Numbered from the stretch's first letter, positions 15,924-25,607 are shown. The stretch is DNA of 64,000 nt from Terrabacter sp. 28 (GCA_000955875.1 JYOE01000003.1:1-64000), one strand, 5' to 3'. Notes: generated by a model from the letters alone, not told the origin. Program-made: numbers and translations.

Positions 15924-17524
15924 GCACCTTCGCCGGCACCGGGTCGCTCCTGCGCCTCGCCTCGCGCCGCGACCGCCTGCTCATCCCCGTCAGCGTGCTC
16001 GCGCTCGTGGCCTTCGCCGCGGGGTCGGCCCAGGCCACGATCGACCTCTACCCCAGCCTGTCGAGCGCGCTGGAGATCATCCGCCCGCTCGTGGCCAACC
16101 CGGCCAGCGTCGCGCTCTACGGCCCGATGACCAGCCTGACGCTCGACTCCTTCGCCGTCTTCAAGTCGGTGCTGCTCGGTGGCGTCTTCGTGTGCCTGCT
16201 CGCGTACATCGTCGTGCGGCGGCACACCCGCACCGAGGAGGAGGCCGGCCGGCTCGAGCTGCTCGGCGCCGGCGCCATCGAACGCCGGTCACCGCTGACC
16301 GCCGCGCTCCTCCTCGGCACCGCGACGGTGGTGGCGACGTCCGCGCTCACCGCCGCGTCCCTCGCCGCCGTCGGACTCGATGCCCGCGGCTCCTTCGCCT
16401 TCGGGGTCTGCTGGCTGGTCATGGGGTTGTCGTGGGTCGGGATCACCGCGGTCGCGGCCCAGCTCACCGAGACCACCCGCGGCACGGCCGCCCTCTCCCT
16501 CGGCGCCCTCGGGGCCGCCTTCCTGCTGCGCGCCCTGGGCGACACCGCCGGCGACGACAACCCGGTGCGGTTCCTCACGTGGCTCTCGCCGCTCGGCTGG
16601 GGCCAGAAGGTCTCGCCCTACGGCGACAACCGGCTGTGGCCCTTCTGGCTCGGCCTCGCCGCCTTCGTGCTGCTCGTCGCGCTCGCCTACCGCCTGCAGG
16701 AGCGCCGAGACCTCGGCGCCGGCCTGCTGCCGAGCCGCCCGGGCCGACCCCGCGGCTCGATGCGCAGCGTCGGCGCGCTGACGACGCGGCTCGCGCGCGG
16801 CACCCTGATCGGCTGGGGCGTCAGCGCCGTCGTCATCGGGTCGGTCGTCGGCTCGATCGCCGCGAACCTCGAGTCGCTCAACGGATCCGACACCACCCTC
16901 GACCTGCTGCGCAAGCTGTCGGGGGCAGCAGGCGCACAGGTGGAGCTCATCGACGTCTTCTTCACGACCGAGCTGCACATCATCGCGCTCGCCGTCGCCG
17001 CCATGGGCATCTCGATCGTGACGCGGCTGCGGACCGAGGAGACCTCGTTGCGCGCGGAGATGCTGCTCACGACGACATCCCGCCTCGCCTGGGCCGTCTC
17101 GCACCTGCTGGTCGCCCTCACCTCGACGGCCGTCGTCATGGCCCTCGTCGGCCTGGTCGCAGGAGCCGCCGACTCCCAGCGGACCGGCGACGTCGCGGCG
17201 TCCGTCGGCCGGCTCGTGCCGGCAGCTCTCGTCACGGTGCCCGCCATCTGGGTCTGCGTGGCCGTGGCGCTGCTGCTCGTCGGCTGGGTGCCGCGCCTCA
17301 CCGGGCTGTCCTGGGCTGCCCTCATCACCTTCCTGCTGCTCAGCGAGCTCGTCCCGGTGCTCGGTCTGCCCGACTGGATGATGAACCTCTCCCCCTTCGG
17401 CCACGTGCCGTCGATGCCGGCCCAGGAGGGGCGCGTGCTGCCGCTCGTCATGCTCGTCGCGGTCGCGGCCGCCGTGGCGGCGGCAGGGCTGGCAGGCCTG
17501 CGCCGTCGCGACATCCACGCCTGA
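15920..17524 (+). CDS. ABC-2 type exporter, large permease
   Basis: Membrane subunit of 534 residues with about twelve hydrophobic helices arranged as two six-helix halves (first helix about residues 20-40, second half from about 290). This size and layout match the fused ABC-2 permeases of actinobacterial antibiotic or polyketide exporters. ATG 15920 overlaps the ATPase stop. The substrate is unknown; the GbsR/MarR neighbour suggests an inducible efflux or membrane-stress role. A motif hairpin overlaps its stop codon. Confidence 0.88.
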   Translation: MSTFAGTGSLLRLASRRDRLLIPVSVLALVAFAAGSAQATIDLYPSLSSALEIIRPLVANPASVALYGPMTSLTLDSFAVFKSVLLGGVFVCLLAYIVVRRHTRTEEEAGRLELLGAGAIERRSPLTAALLLGTATVVATSALTAASLAAVGLDARGSFAFGVCWLVMGLSWVGITAVAAQLTETTRGTAALSLGALGAAFLLRALGDTAGDDNPVRFLTWLSPLGWGQKVSPYGDNRLWPFWLGLAAFVLLVALAYRLQERRDLGAGLLPSRPGRPRGSMRSVGALTTRLARGTLIGWGVSAVVIGSVVGSIAANLESLNGSDTTLDLLRKLSGAAGAQVELIDVFFTTELHIIALAVAAMGISIVTRLRTEETSLRAEMLLTTTSRLAWAVSHLLVALTSTAVVMALVGLVAGAADSQRTGDVAASVGRLVPAALVTVPAIWVCVAVALLLVGWVPRLTGLSWAALITFLLLSELVPVLGLPDWMMNLSPFGHVPSMPAQEGRVLPLVMLVAVAAAVAAAGLAGLRRRDIHA

Positions 17525-17552
17525 CGGCATACGCCCGAGGACGTATGCCGTC
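17523..17552 (+). terminator. Hairpin at the exporter stop codon, CGGCATACG pair
   Basis: GACGGCATACG (17523-17533) pairs with CGTATGCCGTC (17542-17552) around an 8-nt loop. The stem begins inside the TGA stop codon of the permease. No U-run follows; it is placed exactly where a terminator would be expected. Confidence 0.6.
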
Positions 17553-17615
17553 CCCCGCCCACCCACGTCACCCGCCGGTCGCGCGCGTTCCACCGGAGCG
17601 CGCGCCACCCATCGG

Positions 17616-17621
17616 TACGGT
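17616..17621 (+). promoter_or_regulatory. -10 box TACGGT, leaderless manC promoter
   Basis: TACGGT ends 6 nt before ATG 17628 and no Shine-Dalgarno sequence precedes the gene, the arrangement of leaderless actinobacterial mRNAs. Confidence 0.5.
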
Positions 17622-17627
17622 GTGCGC

Positions 17628-18713
17628 ATGACCGACATCCCCGGGCTCTGGGCCGTCATCCCCGCTGGGGGGTCCGGCACCCGGCTGTGGCCGATCTCGC
17701 GCCGCCACTCCCCCAAGTTCCTCCACGACCTCACCGGGTCGGGCCAGTCGCTCCTGCGCGAGACGTGGGACCGCCTCTCCCCGCTCGTCGGCGACCGCAT
17801 CCTCGTCGTGACGGGCGCCGCCCACGAGGACGCAGTCCGCCGCCAGCTGCCGATGCTCGGCTACGACGCGGTCGTCGCCGAGCCCTCGCCGCGCGACTCG
17901 ATGCCGGCGATCGGGCTCGCCGCCGCGATCCTCGAGCGCCGCGACCCCGAGGCGGTGATCGGCTCGTTCGCCGCCGACCACGTCATCCGCGACACCGAGG
18001 CATTCCACCGCGCCGTCACCGAGGCCGCGGCGCTGGCGCGACGTGGCGAGCTCGTGACCATCGGCGTCGAGCCGACCGATCCCTCGACGGCCTTCGGCTA
18101 CATCAAGGTCGGAGACTCGCTCGGGGTGGACGAGGCGCCCAGCGCCCGCCGCGTGGAGGAGTTCGTCGAGAAGCCCGACCGTGACACCGCGACCCGCTAC
18201 CTCGCGACCGGCGAATACCGTTGGAACGCCGGCATGTTCGTCGTCGGCGCCACAACACTGCTCGAGCTGCTGGCGGTCAACCACGCCGACATGGTCGACA
18301 GCCTGCGCATCATCGCCGCCGACCCGCGGCGGATGCGTGACCTGTGGCCGTCGCTGCACAAGATCGCGATCGACCATGCCGTCGCGGAGCCCGCTGCGGC
18401 TGCCGGCCGGGTCGCGGTCGTGCCGGCATCGTTCGGCTGGGACGACGTCGGCGACTTCGCCTCGCTGACCCGACTCGTCAGCGAGTCGGCGCTACCGGGC
18501 ATCACGGCGATCGGGCCCGTCGACGACATCGTCGCCATCGACTCGACCGCGACCGTCGCCACGGGCGGACGTCTCGTGGCCCTCATCGGTGTCGACGACC
18601 TCGTCGTCGTCGACACCCAGGACGCACTGCTCATCACTCGCCCCGACCGGGCCCAGGACGTCAAGAAGGTCGTCGAGATGCTGACTGCGCAGAACCGCAC
18701 CGAGCTCACCTGA
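17628..18713 (+). CDS. manC: Mannose-1-phosphate guanylyltransferase
   Basis: Makes GDP-mannose from mannose 1-phosphate and GTP; 361 residues. N-terminal nucleotidyltransferase motif [15 protein letters not shown] with its Lys/Arg signature, FAADHVI for metal and sugar phosphate binding, FVEKPD, and the mannose-specific RWNAGMF. It lacks the fused isomerase domain of long ManC/AlgA proteins. Its product should feed the MgtA-like mannosyltransferase downstream and the mannosylation steps of the polysaccharide locus. Confidence 0.93.
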   Translation: MTDIPGLWAVIPAGGSGTRLWPISRRHSPKFLHDLTGSGQSLLRETWDRLSPLVGDRILVVTGAAHEDAVRRQLPMLGYDAVVAEPSPRDSMPAIGLAAAILERRDPEAVIGSFAADHVIRDTEAFHRAVTEAAALARRGELVTIGVEPTDPSTAFGYIKVGDSLGVDEAPSARRVEEFVEKPDRDTATRYLATGEYRWNAGMFVVGATTLLELLAVNHADMVDSLRIIAADPRRMRDLWPSLHKIAIDHAVAEPAAAAGRVAVVPASFGWDDVGDFASLTRLVSESALPGITAIGPVDDIVAIDSTATVATGGRLVALIGVDDLVVVDTQDALLITRPDRAQDVKKVVEMLTAQNRTELT

Positions 18714-18716
18714 CGT

Positions 18717-18737
18717 AACGCCGCCCGTCACGGCGTT
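18717..18737 (+). terminator. Probable terminator after manC
   Basis: AACGCCG (18717-18723) and CGGCGTT (18731-18737) form a 7-bp stem with a 7-nt loop right after the manC stop, followed by a T-containing but not T-rich stretch. Confidence 0.45.
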
Positions 18738-18785
18738 CTCGGCATTCTCGTCCCGCGTCAGGTCTGCCGGGACGACAGTGGATCC

Positions 18786-19589
18786 ATGACCTCCATGCTG
18801 CCCGAGGAGGGCGAGTACCTGACGACCGGTTGGGAGGACGACCTCCCGGCCTCCGACTCCCTGGTGCGGCAGGGAGTGCTCGCGCACGTCTCGTGGGCGC
18901 GGGCCCTGACGTGGGCGGCTCGGGGCCAGTTCTCCGAGGGCCACGGTTGGTGCGCGGGCCGGGGTGGCGGCGCGAGCGCCCTGCTCAACTGGGCCATCGT
19001 CACCAGCCCGCCCCGCAGCTGGACGGTGACCATGTCAGCCCTCTCAGCGGCATACCCCGAGGACGTCTCGGCGATCGTGATCAGCCCCTTCCCTGCGCCG
19101 GACCTCTCCTCGCACGGTTTCGAGCTCGTGGGCCATCCGCCGCTGATGTTCCGACCGACGTCGGCGGGCACACGGACCCCGACCACCTCGGTGGAGGTCC
19201 GGCAGGCGACGTCGCCTCAGGAGCTCCAGGACGCGGAACGCGTTCTCGTGGAGGGCTATCCGATGCCGGACATGGCCGAGCTTCCCCCAGGCGACTTCTA
19301 CCGTCCGGAGGTCGTCGACGCGTCGACGCGGGTCTTCGTCGGCTATCTGGACGGCCAGCCGGTCGCCACGTCGGCCGCCCACTCGGCGGCGGGGGTGACC
19401 GTGGTCGAGAACGTCGCAGTGCTCGGGAGCGCGCGCGGCCGGGGTGCCGGCGCGGCACTCACGTGGGCGGCGACCACGACATGGCCCGACCAAGGGGCCG
19501 TGCTCATCGCCAGCGACGACGGCCAGCCCGTCTACGAGCGGCTCGGCTTCCTGCGCATCGAGCGGTGGACCTGCTGGCTGCGTTCCTGA
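18786..19589 (+). CDS. GNAT-family N-acetyltransferase
   Basis: A 267-residue acyltransferase. The C-terminal half is a GNAT fold, with ENVAVLGSARGRGAGAAL as the beta4/alpha3 acetyl-CoA pyrophosphate-binding loop (R-x-x-G-x-G/A form) and a final YERLGF strand. The N-terminal 130 residues resemble a second, degenerate GNAT-like module without the binding loop. The substrate is unknown. It stands alone between manC and the convergent SDR gene. Confidence 0.82.
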   Translation: MTSMLPEEGEYLTTGWEDDLPASDSLVRQGVLAHVSWARALTWAARGQFSEGHGWCAGRGGGASALLNWAIVTSPPRSWTVTMSALSAAYPEDVSAIVISPFPAPDLSSHGFELVGHPPLMFRPTSAGTRTPTTSVEVRQATSPQELQDAERVLVEGYPMPDMAELPPGDFYRPEVVDASTRVFVGYLDGQPVATSAAHSAAGVTVVENVAVLGSARGRGAGAALTWAATTTWPDQGAVLIASDDGQPVYERLGFLRIERWTCWLRS

Positions 19590-19655
19590 CGTGAGGGCCG
19601 CTGCGAGCCCTTCGCCGGCGGATGCCGTCCGGCGGAGGTGGGCTGCCGCGCCTGG

Positions 19656-20624
19656 TCACGCTTGTGCGAGCGCCTGGCGGGTCGCGTCGTCCACGAACGT
19701 CCGGAACTGCTCGACCTGCTCGTGCGTCTCGACCCCTACGGGCGCGTAGTGCGTGGGTCGTCGTCGGCGGTCGTGCCAGAACCCGCCGGTGCCGGTGGCG
19801 TCTGTTGTGGCCACGAGCCACACCGCCGTGTCGGCCCCCTGGTCGGCGTCGCGCAGCAGCGGTCCGGTGAGCGCCGCGAAGCGCGGCAGCGACTCCGTGA
19901 CGCCGGGCGTGGCCGCCCAGCCAGGGTGCATCGAGTTGACCCGGATCCCTTCCGCAGCAAGGTCGCCTGCCCAGAGCTCGGTGAGCACCAGCTGCATCCG
20001 CTTGGTGCGGGCGTAGGCCGTCACTCCGGAGTAGTCACCGCTGGTGTACTCGGGGTCGGCGGCGTCGAGCCGCTGCCCGTAGGCGCCACCCGAGGTGACG
20101 ACGACGACGCGGCCGTCGGCGAGCGCCGGTCGCAGGGTCTGGGTCAGCACGTGCGGCCCGAGCACGTGCGTCGCGAGGGTGAGCTCGTGCCCCTCCGGGG
20201 TCGTGCTGCGCTGCGGCGGCATGACCCCGGCGTTGTGGACGACGGCGTGGAGGCGCGGCACGTCGGCCATGAAGTCACGTGCGAACCGGGCCGTGGCGGC
20301 GAGGTCGCTGACGTCGGCGACGTGGACGACCACCTCCGCGAGCGGCTCCCGGTCGAGCAGCGACGCTCGAGCCGTGTCGAGCCGCCCGGCGTCACGGCCG
20401 GTGAGGTGGACCGTCGCGCCCAGTCGCGCGAGACCCCGCGCGGTGGCGAGTCCCAGCCCCCCGCTCGCGCCGGTGACGAGGACGTGGCGTCCGACGAGCG
20501 CACCGGGGGCCGGGTCAGCCGGCCACCAGGCTCGCCGCACTGCGGGACCGATCTTCGTGTAGCCGAGCACGAGGGACTTGTCCATCAGCCAGTCGACGGC
20601 CGCCGCTGCCTCACCGAGAACCAT
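19656..20624 (-). CDS. SDR-family oxidoreductase (DHRS12-like)
   Basis: NAD(P)-dependent short-chain dehydrogenase/reductase of 322 residues. After a 45-residue N-terminal extension comes the Rossmann motif TGASGGLG, then HNAG, and the catalytic Ser followed by YARTK (Tyr-x-x-x-Lys). The extension and the tail resemble the DHRS12/SDR40 group. ATG 20622-20624 lies 6 nt from a TAGGGT -10 box. The substrate cannot be deduced. Confidence 0.85.
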   Translation of the reverse strand: MVLGEAAAAVDWLMDKSLVLGYTKIGPAVRRAWWPADPAPGALVGRHVLVTGASGGLGLATARGLARLGATVHLTGRDAGRLDTARASLLDREPLAEVVVHVADVSDLAATARFARDFMADVPRLHAVVHNAGVMPPQRSTTPEGHELTLATHVLGPHVLTQTLRPALADGRVVVVTSGGAYGQRLDAADPEYTSGDYSGVTAYARTKRMQLVLTELWAGDLAAEGIRVNSMHPGWAATPGVTESLPRFAALTGPLLRDADQGADTAVWLVATTDATGTGGFWHDRRRRPTHYAPVGVETHEQVEQFRTFVDDATRQALAQA

Positions 20625-20744
20625 GCGCCCACCCTAGGCGTGCCCAGCGGAGAACGCGGCAGTGCACGAGGCTGTCACCGGCACGTCACCGGACACACCC
20701 CGAGCCGTCGCCCGGTCACCGCCCTGGATCGACAGCGTGGAGAC

Positions 20745-21941
20745 GTGCGAGTCGCCATCGTCACCGAGTCGTTCCTGCCGAGCGTCAACGGCGTCACCAC
20801 GAGCGTGTGCCGGGTCGTCGAGCAGCTGCGGGCACGAGGTGACGACGTCGTCGTCGTCGCGCCCCGGTCCCGGGCGGCGCGCCTGGGCGGCTACGGAGGG
20901 GCAGACGTGCACCGGGTCGCCTCCCTGCCCGTGCGCCAGTTCGACGTCGGCCTGCCGACACCCGAGATCGAGAGGGTGCTGGAGGACTTCCGTCCCGACG
21001 TCGTCCACGTCGCGAGCCCCTTCGTGCTGGGGGCGCGCGGCCTCGCGGCGGCGCGCGCTCTCGACCTGCCGACGGTGGCGGTGTTCCAGACGGACATGGC
21101 GGCCTACGTGCGCCAGCACACGCCCGGCGCGGCAGGCACCGCGGCCGCCGCGACGACGTGGCGCTGGATCCGTCGGATCCATTCGTGGGCCGACCTAACG
21201 CTCGCGCCGTCGTCAGCCGCGCTCGCCGACCTCCGGGCGCACGCGGTGCCGCGGACCGCGCTCTGGGGCCGGGGAGTCGACGCCGCCCTCTTCAACCCCG
21301 CCTGGCGGCAGGACGCGCTCTCCCGCGCGCTGCGCCGCGAGCTGGCCCCGGAGGGTGAGCGCCTCCTCGGCTACGTCGGCAGGCTCGCCCCCGAGAAGGA
21401 GGTCGAGCGTCTCGCCGCCCTCGCCGACCTCCCCGAAACCCGGCTCGTCGTCGTCGGCGACGGCCCGTCGCGCGACGCCGTCGGCGCCGCGCTGTCCGAG
21501 GCGGTCGCCGCCTCCCCCTGCCGCCCGAACCGCCCACCCGCCTTCCTCGGGTCGCGCCACGGCGACGACCTCGCGAGGGCGTACGCGTGCCTCGACGTCT
21601 TCGTGCACACCGGCACGGCCGAGACGTTCGGCCAGACGATCCAGGAGGCCGGCGCGAGCGGCCTACCCGTCGTCGCGCCCCGGGCCGGCGGCCCCGTCGA
21701 CCTCGTCACAGACGGCCTCAACGGCTACCTCTTCGAGCCCGACGACCCGGACGACCTCAGGCGGCAGGTGAGCCGGGTGCTCGAGTCCCCCTCTCACGCA
21801 GGGGAGCTCGGCCGCCGCGGGCACGAGCGCGTACGCCACCGGTCGTGGTCACACGTCGTCGAGGGCCTCGTCGGGCACTACGAGGACGCGATCGCGTCTC
21901 GGGCCCACCGGCGGAGCAGGGTCCAGGCGCCAGCGGCCTGA
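20745..21941 (+). CDS. GT4 glycosyltransferase, MgtA/PimB-like alpha-mannosyltransferase
   Basis: GT-B fold glycosyltransferase of 398 residues, membrane-associated on the cytoplasmic side. The N-terminus MRVAIVTESFLPSVNGVTTS and the donor-site region ETFGQTIQEAGASGLPVVAP closely follow GDP-mannose-dependent MgtA-type enzymes of mycobacteria and corynebacteria, which mannosylate glycolipid anchors of lipomannan. Start GTG 20745 has GTGGAGAC just upstream; the much longer frame is out of register with the rest of the family. Nearby manC supports the donor. Confidence 0.85.
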   Translation: MRVAIVTESFLPSVNGVTTSVCRVVEQLRARGDDVVVVAPRSRAARLGGYGGADVHRVASLPVRQFDVGLPTPEIERVLEDFRPDVVHVASPFVLGARGLAAARALDLPTVAVFQTDMAAYVRQHTPGAAGTAAAATTWRWIRRIHSWADLTLAPSSAALADLRAHAVPRTALWGRGVDAALFNPAWRQDALSRALRRELAPEGERLLGYVGRLAPEKEVERLAALADLPETRLVVVGDGPSRDAVGAALSEAVAASPCRPNRPPAFLGSRHGDDLARAYACLDVFVHTGTAETFGQTIQEAGASGLPVVAPRAGGPVDLVTDGLNGYLFEPDDPDDLRRQVSRVLESPSHAGELGRRGHERVRHRSWSHVVEGLVGHYEDAIASRAHRRSRVQAPAA

Positions 21942-22050
21942 CCGGCCGCCGCCCCCGCAAGACGGCCTTGGGGCGAGTCCACCCATCTGTGACGCACGTG
22001 ACACTAGAGTGGCCGAACGCGCCCAACCAACGACGGTGGAGGTTCGCACG

Positions 22051-22896
22051 ATGAGTGGTACGACGCTCGACCCCGGGTCCCGATCAGGTGGATCCATGGC
22101 CGGAGGCGTCGGATCACCGGGTCGGGCGCAGATCCCGTGGCGCACCCTGAGGGGCGACCGCTGGTGGTTCCCGCCGGCGGTGACGTTCACGCTCATCGTC
22201 CTGTGGCTGCTGTACGCGCTCGTGCGCACGTCGATGCAGCGTGACTACTTCGTCGCGACGTACCACTACCTCACGCCGTTCTACTCACCCTGCGTGACGG
22301 CCTCGTGCCACCCCGACGCGCGCCACGTCGGCACGTGGCTCGGTGAGATGCCACCGCTCGTGCCGTATGCGTTCTTCCTCCTGCCGATCCTGCTCGGCTT
22401 CCGCCTCACCTGCTACTACTACCGCAAGGCCTACTACCGAGCCTTCTGGCTGTCGCCGCCCGCCTGCGCCGTGGCCGAGCCGCACGCGAAGTACACCGGC
22501 GAGACGCGCTTCCCGCTGATCCTCCAGAACGCGCACCGTTACTTCTTCTACGCCGCGGTCGTCGTGTCGGGGATGAACACGCTCGACGCCTTCGACGGCT
22601 TCCACGGCAAGGACGGCGGGGTCGGGGTCGGCCTCGGCACGATCGTCATGCTCACCAACGCCGCATTCCTCTGGCTCTACACGCTGTCGTGCCACTCGTG
22701 CCGACACCTCATCGGCGGGCGCCTCAAGCACTTCTCCAAGCACCCGCTGCGCTACCGCGCCTGGACCATCGTGTCCCGGCTCAACACCCGGCACATGCAG
22801 CTGGCCTGGACCACACTCGGCACCCTGCTGGTCACCGATCTCTACATCGCCCTGGTCGCGTCCGGGGCCCTGACCGATCTGAGGTTCTACAACTGA
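22051..22896 (+). CDS. sdhC: Succinate dehydrogenase membrane anchor, Sdh1 type
   Basis: Integral membrane subunit of 281 residues with about five helices, anchoring the first Sdh complex. Unlike haem-bearing SdhC it shows conserved Cys/His clusters: C81, C86-H87, C121, C139 and the segment SCHSCRH at 213-219. Mycobacterial Sdh1 anchors carry a membrane-embedded Rieske-type [2Fe-2S] centre instead of haem, and this protein looks like that class. ATG 22051 has GGAGG 8 nt upstream; the stop overlaps the sdhA start (TGATG). A -10-like TAGAGT lies at about 22005. Confidence 0.8.
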   Translation: MSGTTLDPGSRSGGSMAGGVGSPGRAQIPWRTLRGDRWWFPPAVTFTLIVLWLLYALVRTSMQRDYFVATYHYLTPFYSPCVTASCHPDARHVGTWLGEMPPLVPYAFFLLPILLGFRLTCYYYRKAYYRAFWLSPPACAVAEPHAKYTGETRFPLILQNAHRYFFYAAVVVSGMNTLDAFDGFHGKDGGVGVGLGTIVMLTNAAFLWLYTLSCHSCRHLIGGRLKHFSKHPLRYRAWTIVSRLNTRHMQLAWTTLGTLLVTDLYIALVASGALTDLRFYN

Positions 22897-24827
22897 TGGC
22901 AGCGGAGCTCGAGACCCACGACTACGACGTCCTCATCGTCGGCGCCGGCGGGGCCGGCCTCCGGGCCGCCATCGCCGCCCGCGAGGCCGGACTGCGCACC
23001 GCCATCATCTGCAAGTCCCTCTTCGGCAAGGCGCACACCGTCATGGCCGAGGGCGGCATCGCCGCGAGCATGGGCAACGTCAACAGCCACGACAGCTGGC
23101 AGGTGCACTTCCGCGACACGATGCGCGGCGGCAAGTTCCTCAACTCGTGGCGCATGGCCGAGCTGCATGCCAAGGAGGCGCCTGACCGCGTCTGGGAGCT
23201 CGAGACCTACGGCGCCCTCTTCGACCGCACGCCCGACGGCCGCATCAGCCAGCGCAACTTCGGTGGGCACGAGTACCCCCGCCTCGCCCACGTCGGCGAC
23301 CGCACCGGCCTCGAGCTCATCCGCACGATGCAGCAGAAGATCGTCTCGCTGCAGCAGGACGACCAGCGCGAGTCGGGCGACCCGGAGGCGCGGCTCAAGG
23401 TCTTCGCCGAGGTGACGATCACCGACCTGCTGCAGGACGAGACCGGCACGATCGCCGGGGCCTTCGGCTACTTCCGCGAGTCGGGCCGCTTCGTCCGGTT
23501 CAACGCTCCCGCAGTGGTGCTCGCGACCGGCGGCATCGGCAAGTCGTTCAAGGTGACCTCCAACTCGTGGGAGTACACCGGCGACGGCCACGCCCTGGCC
23601 CTGCGGGCCGGATCCACCCTCGTCAACATGGAGTTCATCCAGTTCCACCCGACCGGCATGGTCTGGCCGCCGTCGGTCAAGGGCATCCTCGTCACCGAGT
23701 CGGTGCGCGGCGACGGGGGCGTGCTCAAGAACTCCGAGGGCAAGCGCTTCATGTTCGACTACGTGCCCGACGTCTTCCGGGGGCAGTACGCCCAGACCGA
23801 GGAGGAAGGTGACCGCTGGTACACCGACCCCGACAACAACAAGCGCCCGCCCGAGCTGCTCCCCCGGGACGAGGTGGCGCGCGCCATCAACTCCGAGGTC
23901 AAGGCCGGTCGCGGGTCACCACACGGCGGGGTCTTCCTCGACATCGCGTCGCGGCGCAGCCCCGAGGAGATCCTCAAGAAGCTGCCGTCGATGCACCACC
24001 AGTTCAAGGAGCTCGCCGACGTCGACATCACCCAGGAGGCGATGGAGGTCGGGCCCACGTGCCACTACGTCATGGGTGGCGTCGAGGTCGACCCCGACAC
24101 CGCAGCAGCCGCGAGGGTGCCCGGCCTCTTCGCCGCAGGTGAGGTGTCGGGAGGCATGCACGGGTCCAACCGGCTCGGCGGCAACTCGCTGTCCGACCTG
24201 CTCGTCTTCGGCGCCCGCGCGGGAGCCGGCGCGGCGGCATACGTCCGGGGGCTCGGCGACGCCCGCCCGATCGTGCCGCAGTCGGCCCTCGACGAGGCGG
24301 CCACGACGGCGCTCGCGCCGTTCGAGGAGGAGGGTGGCGAGAACCCGTACACCCTCCACCAGGAGATGCAGCAGACGATGAACGACCTCGTCGGCATCAT
24401 CCGCAAGGCGGAGGAGATCGAGGCCGCCCTCACCAAGCTCGAGGAGCTCAAGGAGCGGGCGAAGCACCTGACCGTCGAGGGCCACCGGCAGTTCAACCCC
24501 GGCTGGCACCTCGCGCTCGACCTGCGCAACATGCTCGCCGTCAGCGAGTGCGTGGCGCGAGCAGCTTTGCTGCGACAGGAGTCCCGCGGCGGGCACACAC
24601 GCGACGACTACCCGAAGATGGATGCCAGCTGGCGCGGACGCAACCTCATCTGCTCGACCGAGGGCGACGGCATACGCGTGGAGGAGCAGCCCATGCCGCC
24701 GATGCGCGGGGACCTGCTCGACCTCTTCCAGCGCGACGAGCTGGCGAAGTACCTCACGCCCGAGGAGCTCGCCGCGGTCGGGGCCACCGGAGGCGCGACA
24801 GAGGCGACGGACGGGAGCGGGTCATGA
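22896..24827 (+). CDS. sdhA: Succinate dehydrogenase flavoprotein subunit, first operon
   Basis: FAD-bearing catalytic subunit, 643 residues, oxidising succinate to fumarate. FAD-binding VGAGGAGLRAAIAA at the N-terminus, the flavinylation-site region KAHTVMAEGGIAASMGN, the substrate region EFIQFHPTGM, the active-site Arg region RAINSEV and GGMHGSNRLGGNSL. It overlaps sdhB by 4 bp (ATGA). Two members of the window-wide repeat family fall in its 3' third, one of them forcing a rare ATA codon (GDGIRV). Confidence 0.95.
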   Translation: MAAELETHDYDVLIVGAGGAGLRAAIAAREAGLRTAIICKSLFGKAHTVMAEGGIAASMGNVNSHDSWQVHFRDTMRGGKFLNSWRMAELHAKEAPDRVWELETYGALFDRTPDGRISQRNFGGHEYPRLAHVGDRTGLELIRTMQQKIVSLQQDDQRESGDPEARLKVFAEVTITDLLQDETGTIAGAFGYFRESGRFVRFNAPAVVLATGGIGKSFKVTSNSWEYTGDGHALALRAGSTLVNMEFIQFHPTGMVWPPSVKGILVTESVRGDGGVLKNSEGKRFMFDYVPDVFRGQYAQTEEEGDRWYTDPDNNKRPPELLPRDEVARAINSEVKAGRGSPHGGVFLDIASRRSPEEILKKLPSMHHQFKELADVDITQEAMEVGPTCHYVMGGVEVDPDTAAAARVPGLFAAGEVSGGMHGSNRLGGNSLSDLLVFGARAGAGAAAYVRGLGDARPIVPQSALDEAATTALAPFEEEGGENPYTLHQEMQQTMNDLVGIIRKAEEIEAALTKLEELKERAKHLTVEGHRQFNPGWHLALDLRNMLAVSECVARAALLRQESRGGHTRDDYPKMDASWRGRNLICSTEGDGIRVEEQPMPPMRGDLLDLFQRDELAKYLTPEELAAVGATGGATEATDGSGS

Positions 24828-25579
24828 GCTACGACGCGAAGTTCCGGGTGTGGCGCGGCGACGCGAGCGGCGGTGAGCTCGTCGACTACACGGTCGAGGT
24901 CAACGACGGCGAGGTCGTGCTCGACATCATCCACCGGCTCCAGGCAACCCAGTCCGGCGACCTCGCCGTGCGGTGGAACTGCAAGGCCGGCAAGTGCGGT
25001 TCGTGCAGCGCGGAGGTCAACGGCATCCCGCGGCTCATGTGCATGACCCGGATGTCGACGTTCACCGAGACCGAGACGGTGACCGTCACACCGATGCGCG
25101 CCTTCCCCGTCATCCGCGACCTCGTCACCGACGTGTCGTTCAACTACGAGAAGGCGCGGCAGATCCCGGCGTTCGCGCCGCCCGAAGGCGTGGCACGGGG
25201 CGAGTACCGGATGCAGCAGGTCGACGTCGAGCGCTCGCAGGAGTTCCGCAAGTGCATCGAGTGCTTCCTCTGCCAGAACACCTGCCACGTCGTGCGCGAC
25301 CACGAGGAGAACAAGGAGGCGTTCGCCGGGCCTCGCTTCCTCATCCGTGCCGCCGAGCTCGACATGCACCCGCTCGACGCCCGCGACGACCGGGCCGACT
25401 TCGCCCGGGACGAGCAGGGCATCGGGATGTGCAACATCACCAAGTGCTGCACCGAGGTCTGCCCCGAGCACATCCGGATCACCGACAACGGCATCATCCC
25501 GATGAAGGAGCGCGTCGTCGGCAAGCGCTACGACCCGCTCGTCTGGCTCGGCAACAAGATCGGCCGCCGCAAGCCCTGA
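24824..25579 (+). CDS. sdhB: Succinate dehydrogenase iron-sulfur subunit, first operon
   Basis: Electron-transfer subunit of 251 residues. The plant-type [2Fe-2S] ligands are C53, C58, C61 and C73 (CKAGKCGSC...C). A bacterial ferredoxin half follows with CIECFLCQNTC and CNITKCCTEVCPE for the [4Fe-4S] and [3Fe-4S] clusters. It connects SdhA to the menaquinone site at the membrane anchor. It is the last gene of the operon; the next Sdh operon begins 124 bp downstream. Confidence 0.95.
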   Translation: MSYDAKFRVWRGDASGGELVDYTVEVNDGEVVLDIIHRLQATQSGDLAVRWNCKAGKCGSCSAEVNGIPRLMCMTRMSTFTETETVTVTPMRAFPVIRDLVTDVSFNYEKARQIPAFAPPEGVARGEYRMQQVDVERSQEFRKCIECFLCQNTCHVVRDHEENKEAFAGPRFLIRAAELDMHPLDARDDRADFARDEQGIGMCNITKCCTEVCPEHIRITDNGIIPMKERVVGKRYDPLVWLGNKIGRRKP

Positions 25580-25607
25580 GGGCGGTGACGGAGCGTTCTC
25601 TCGATTG

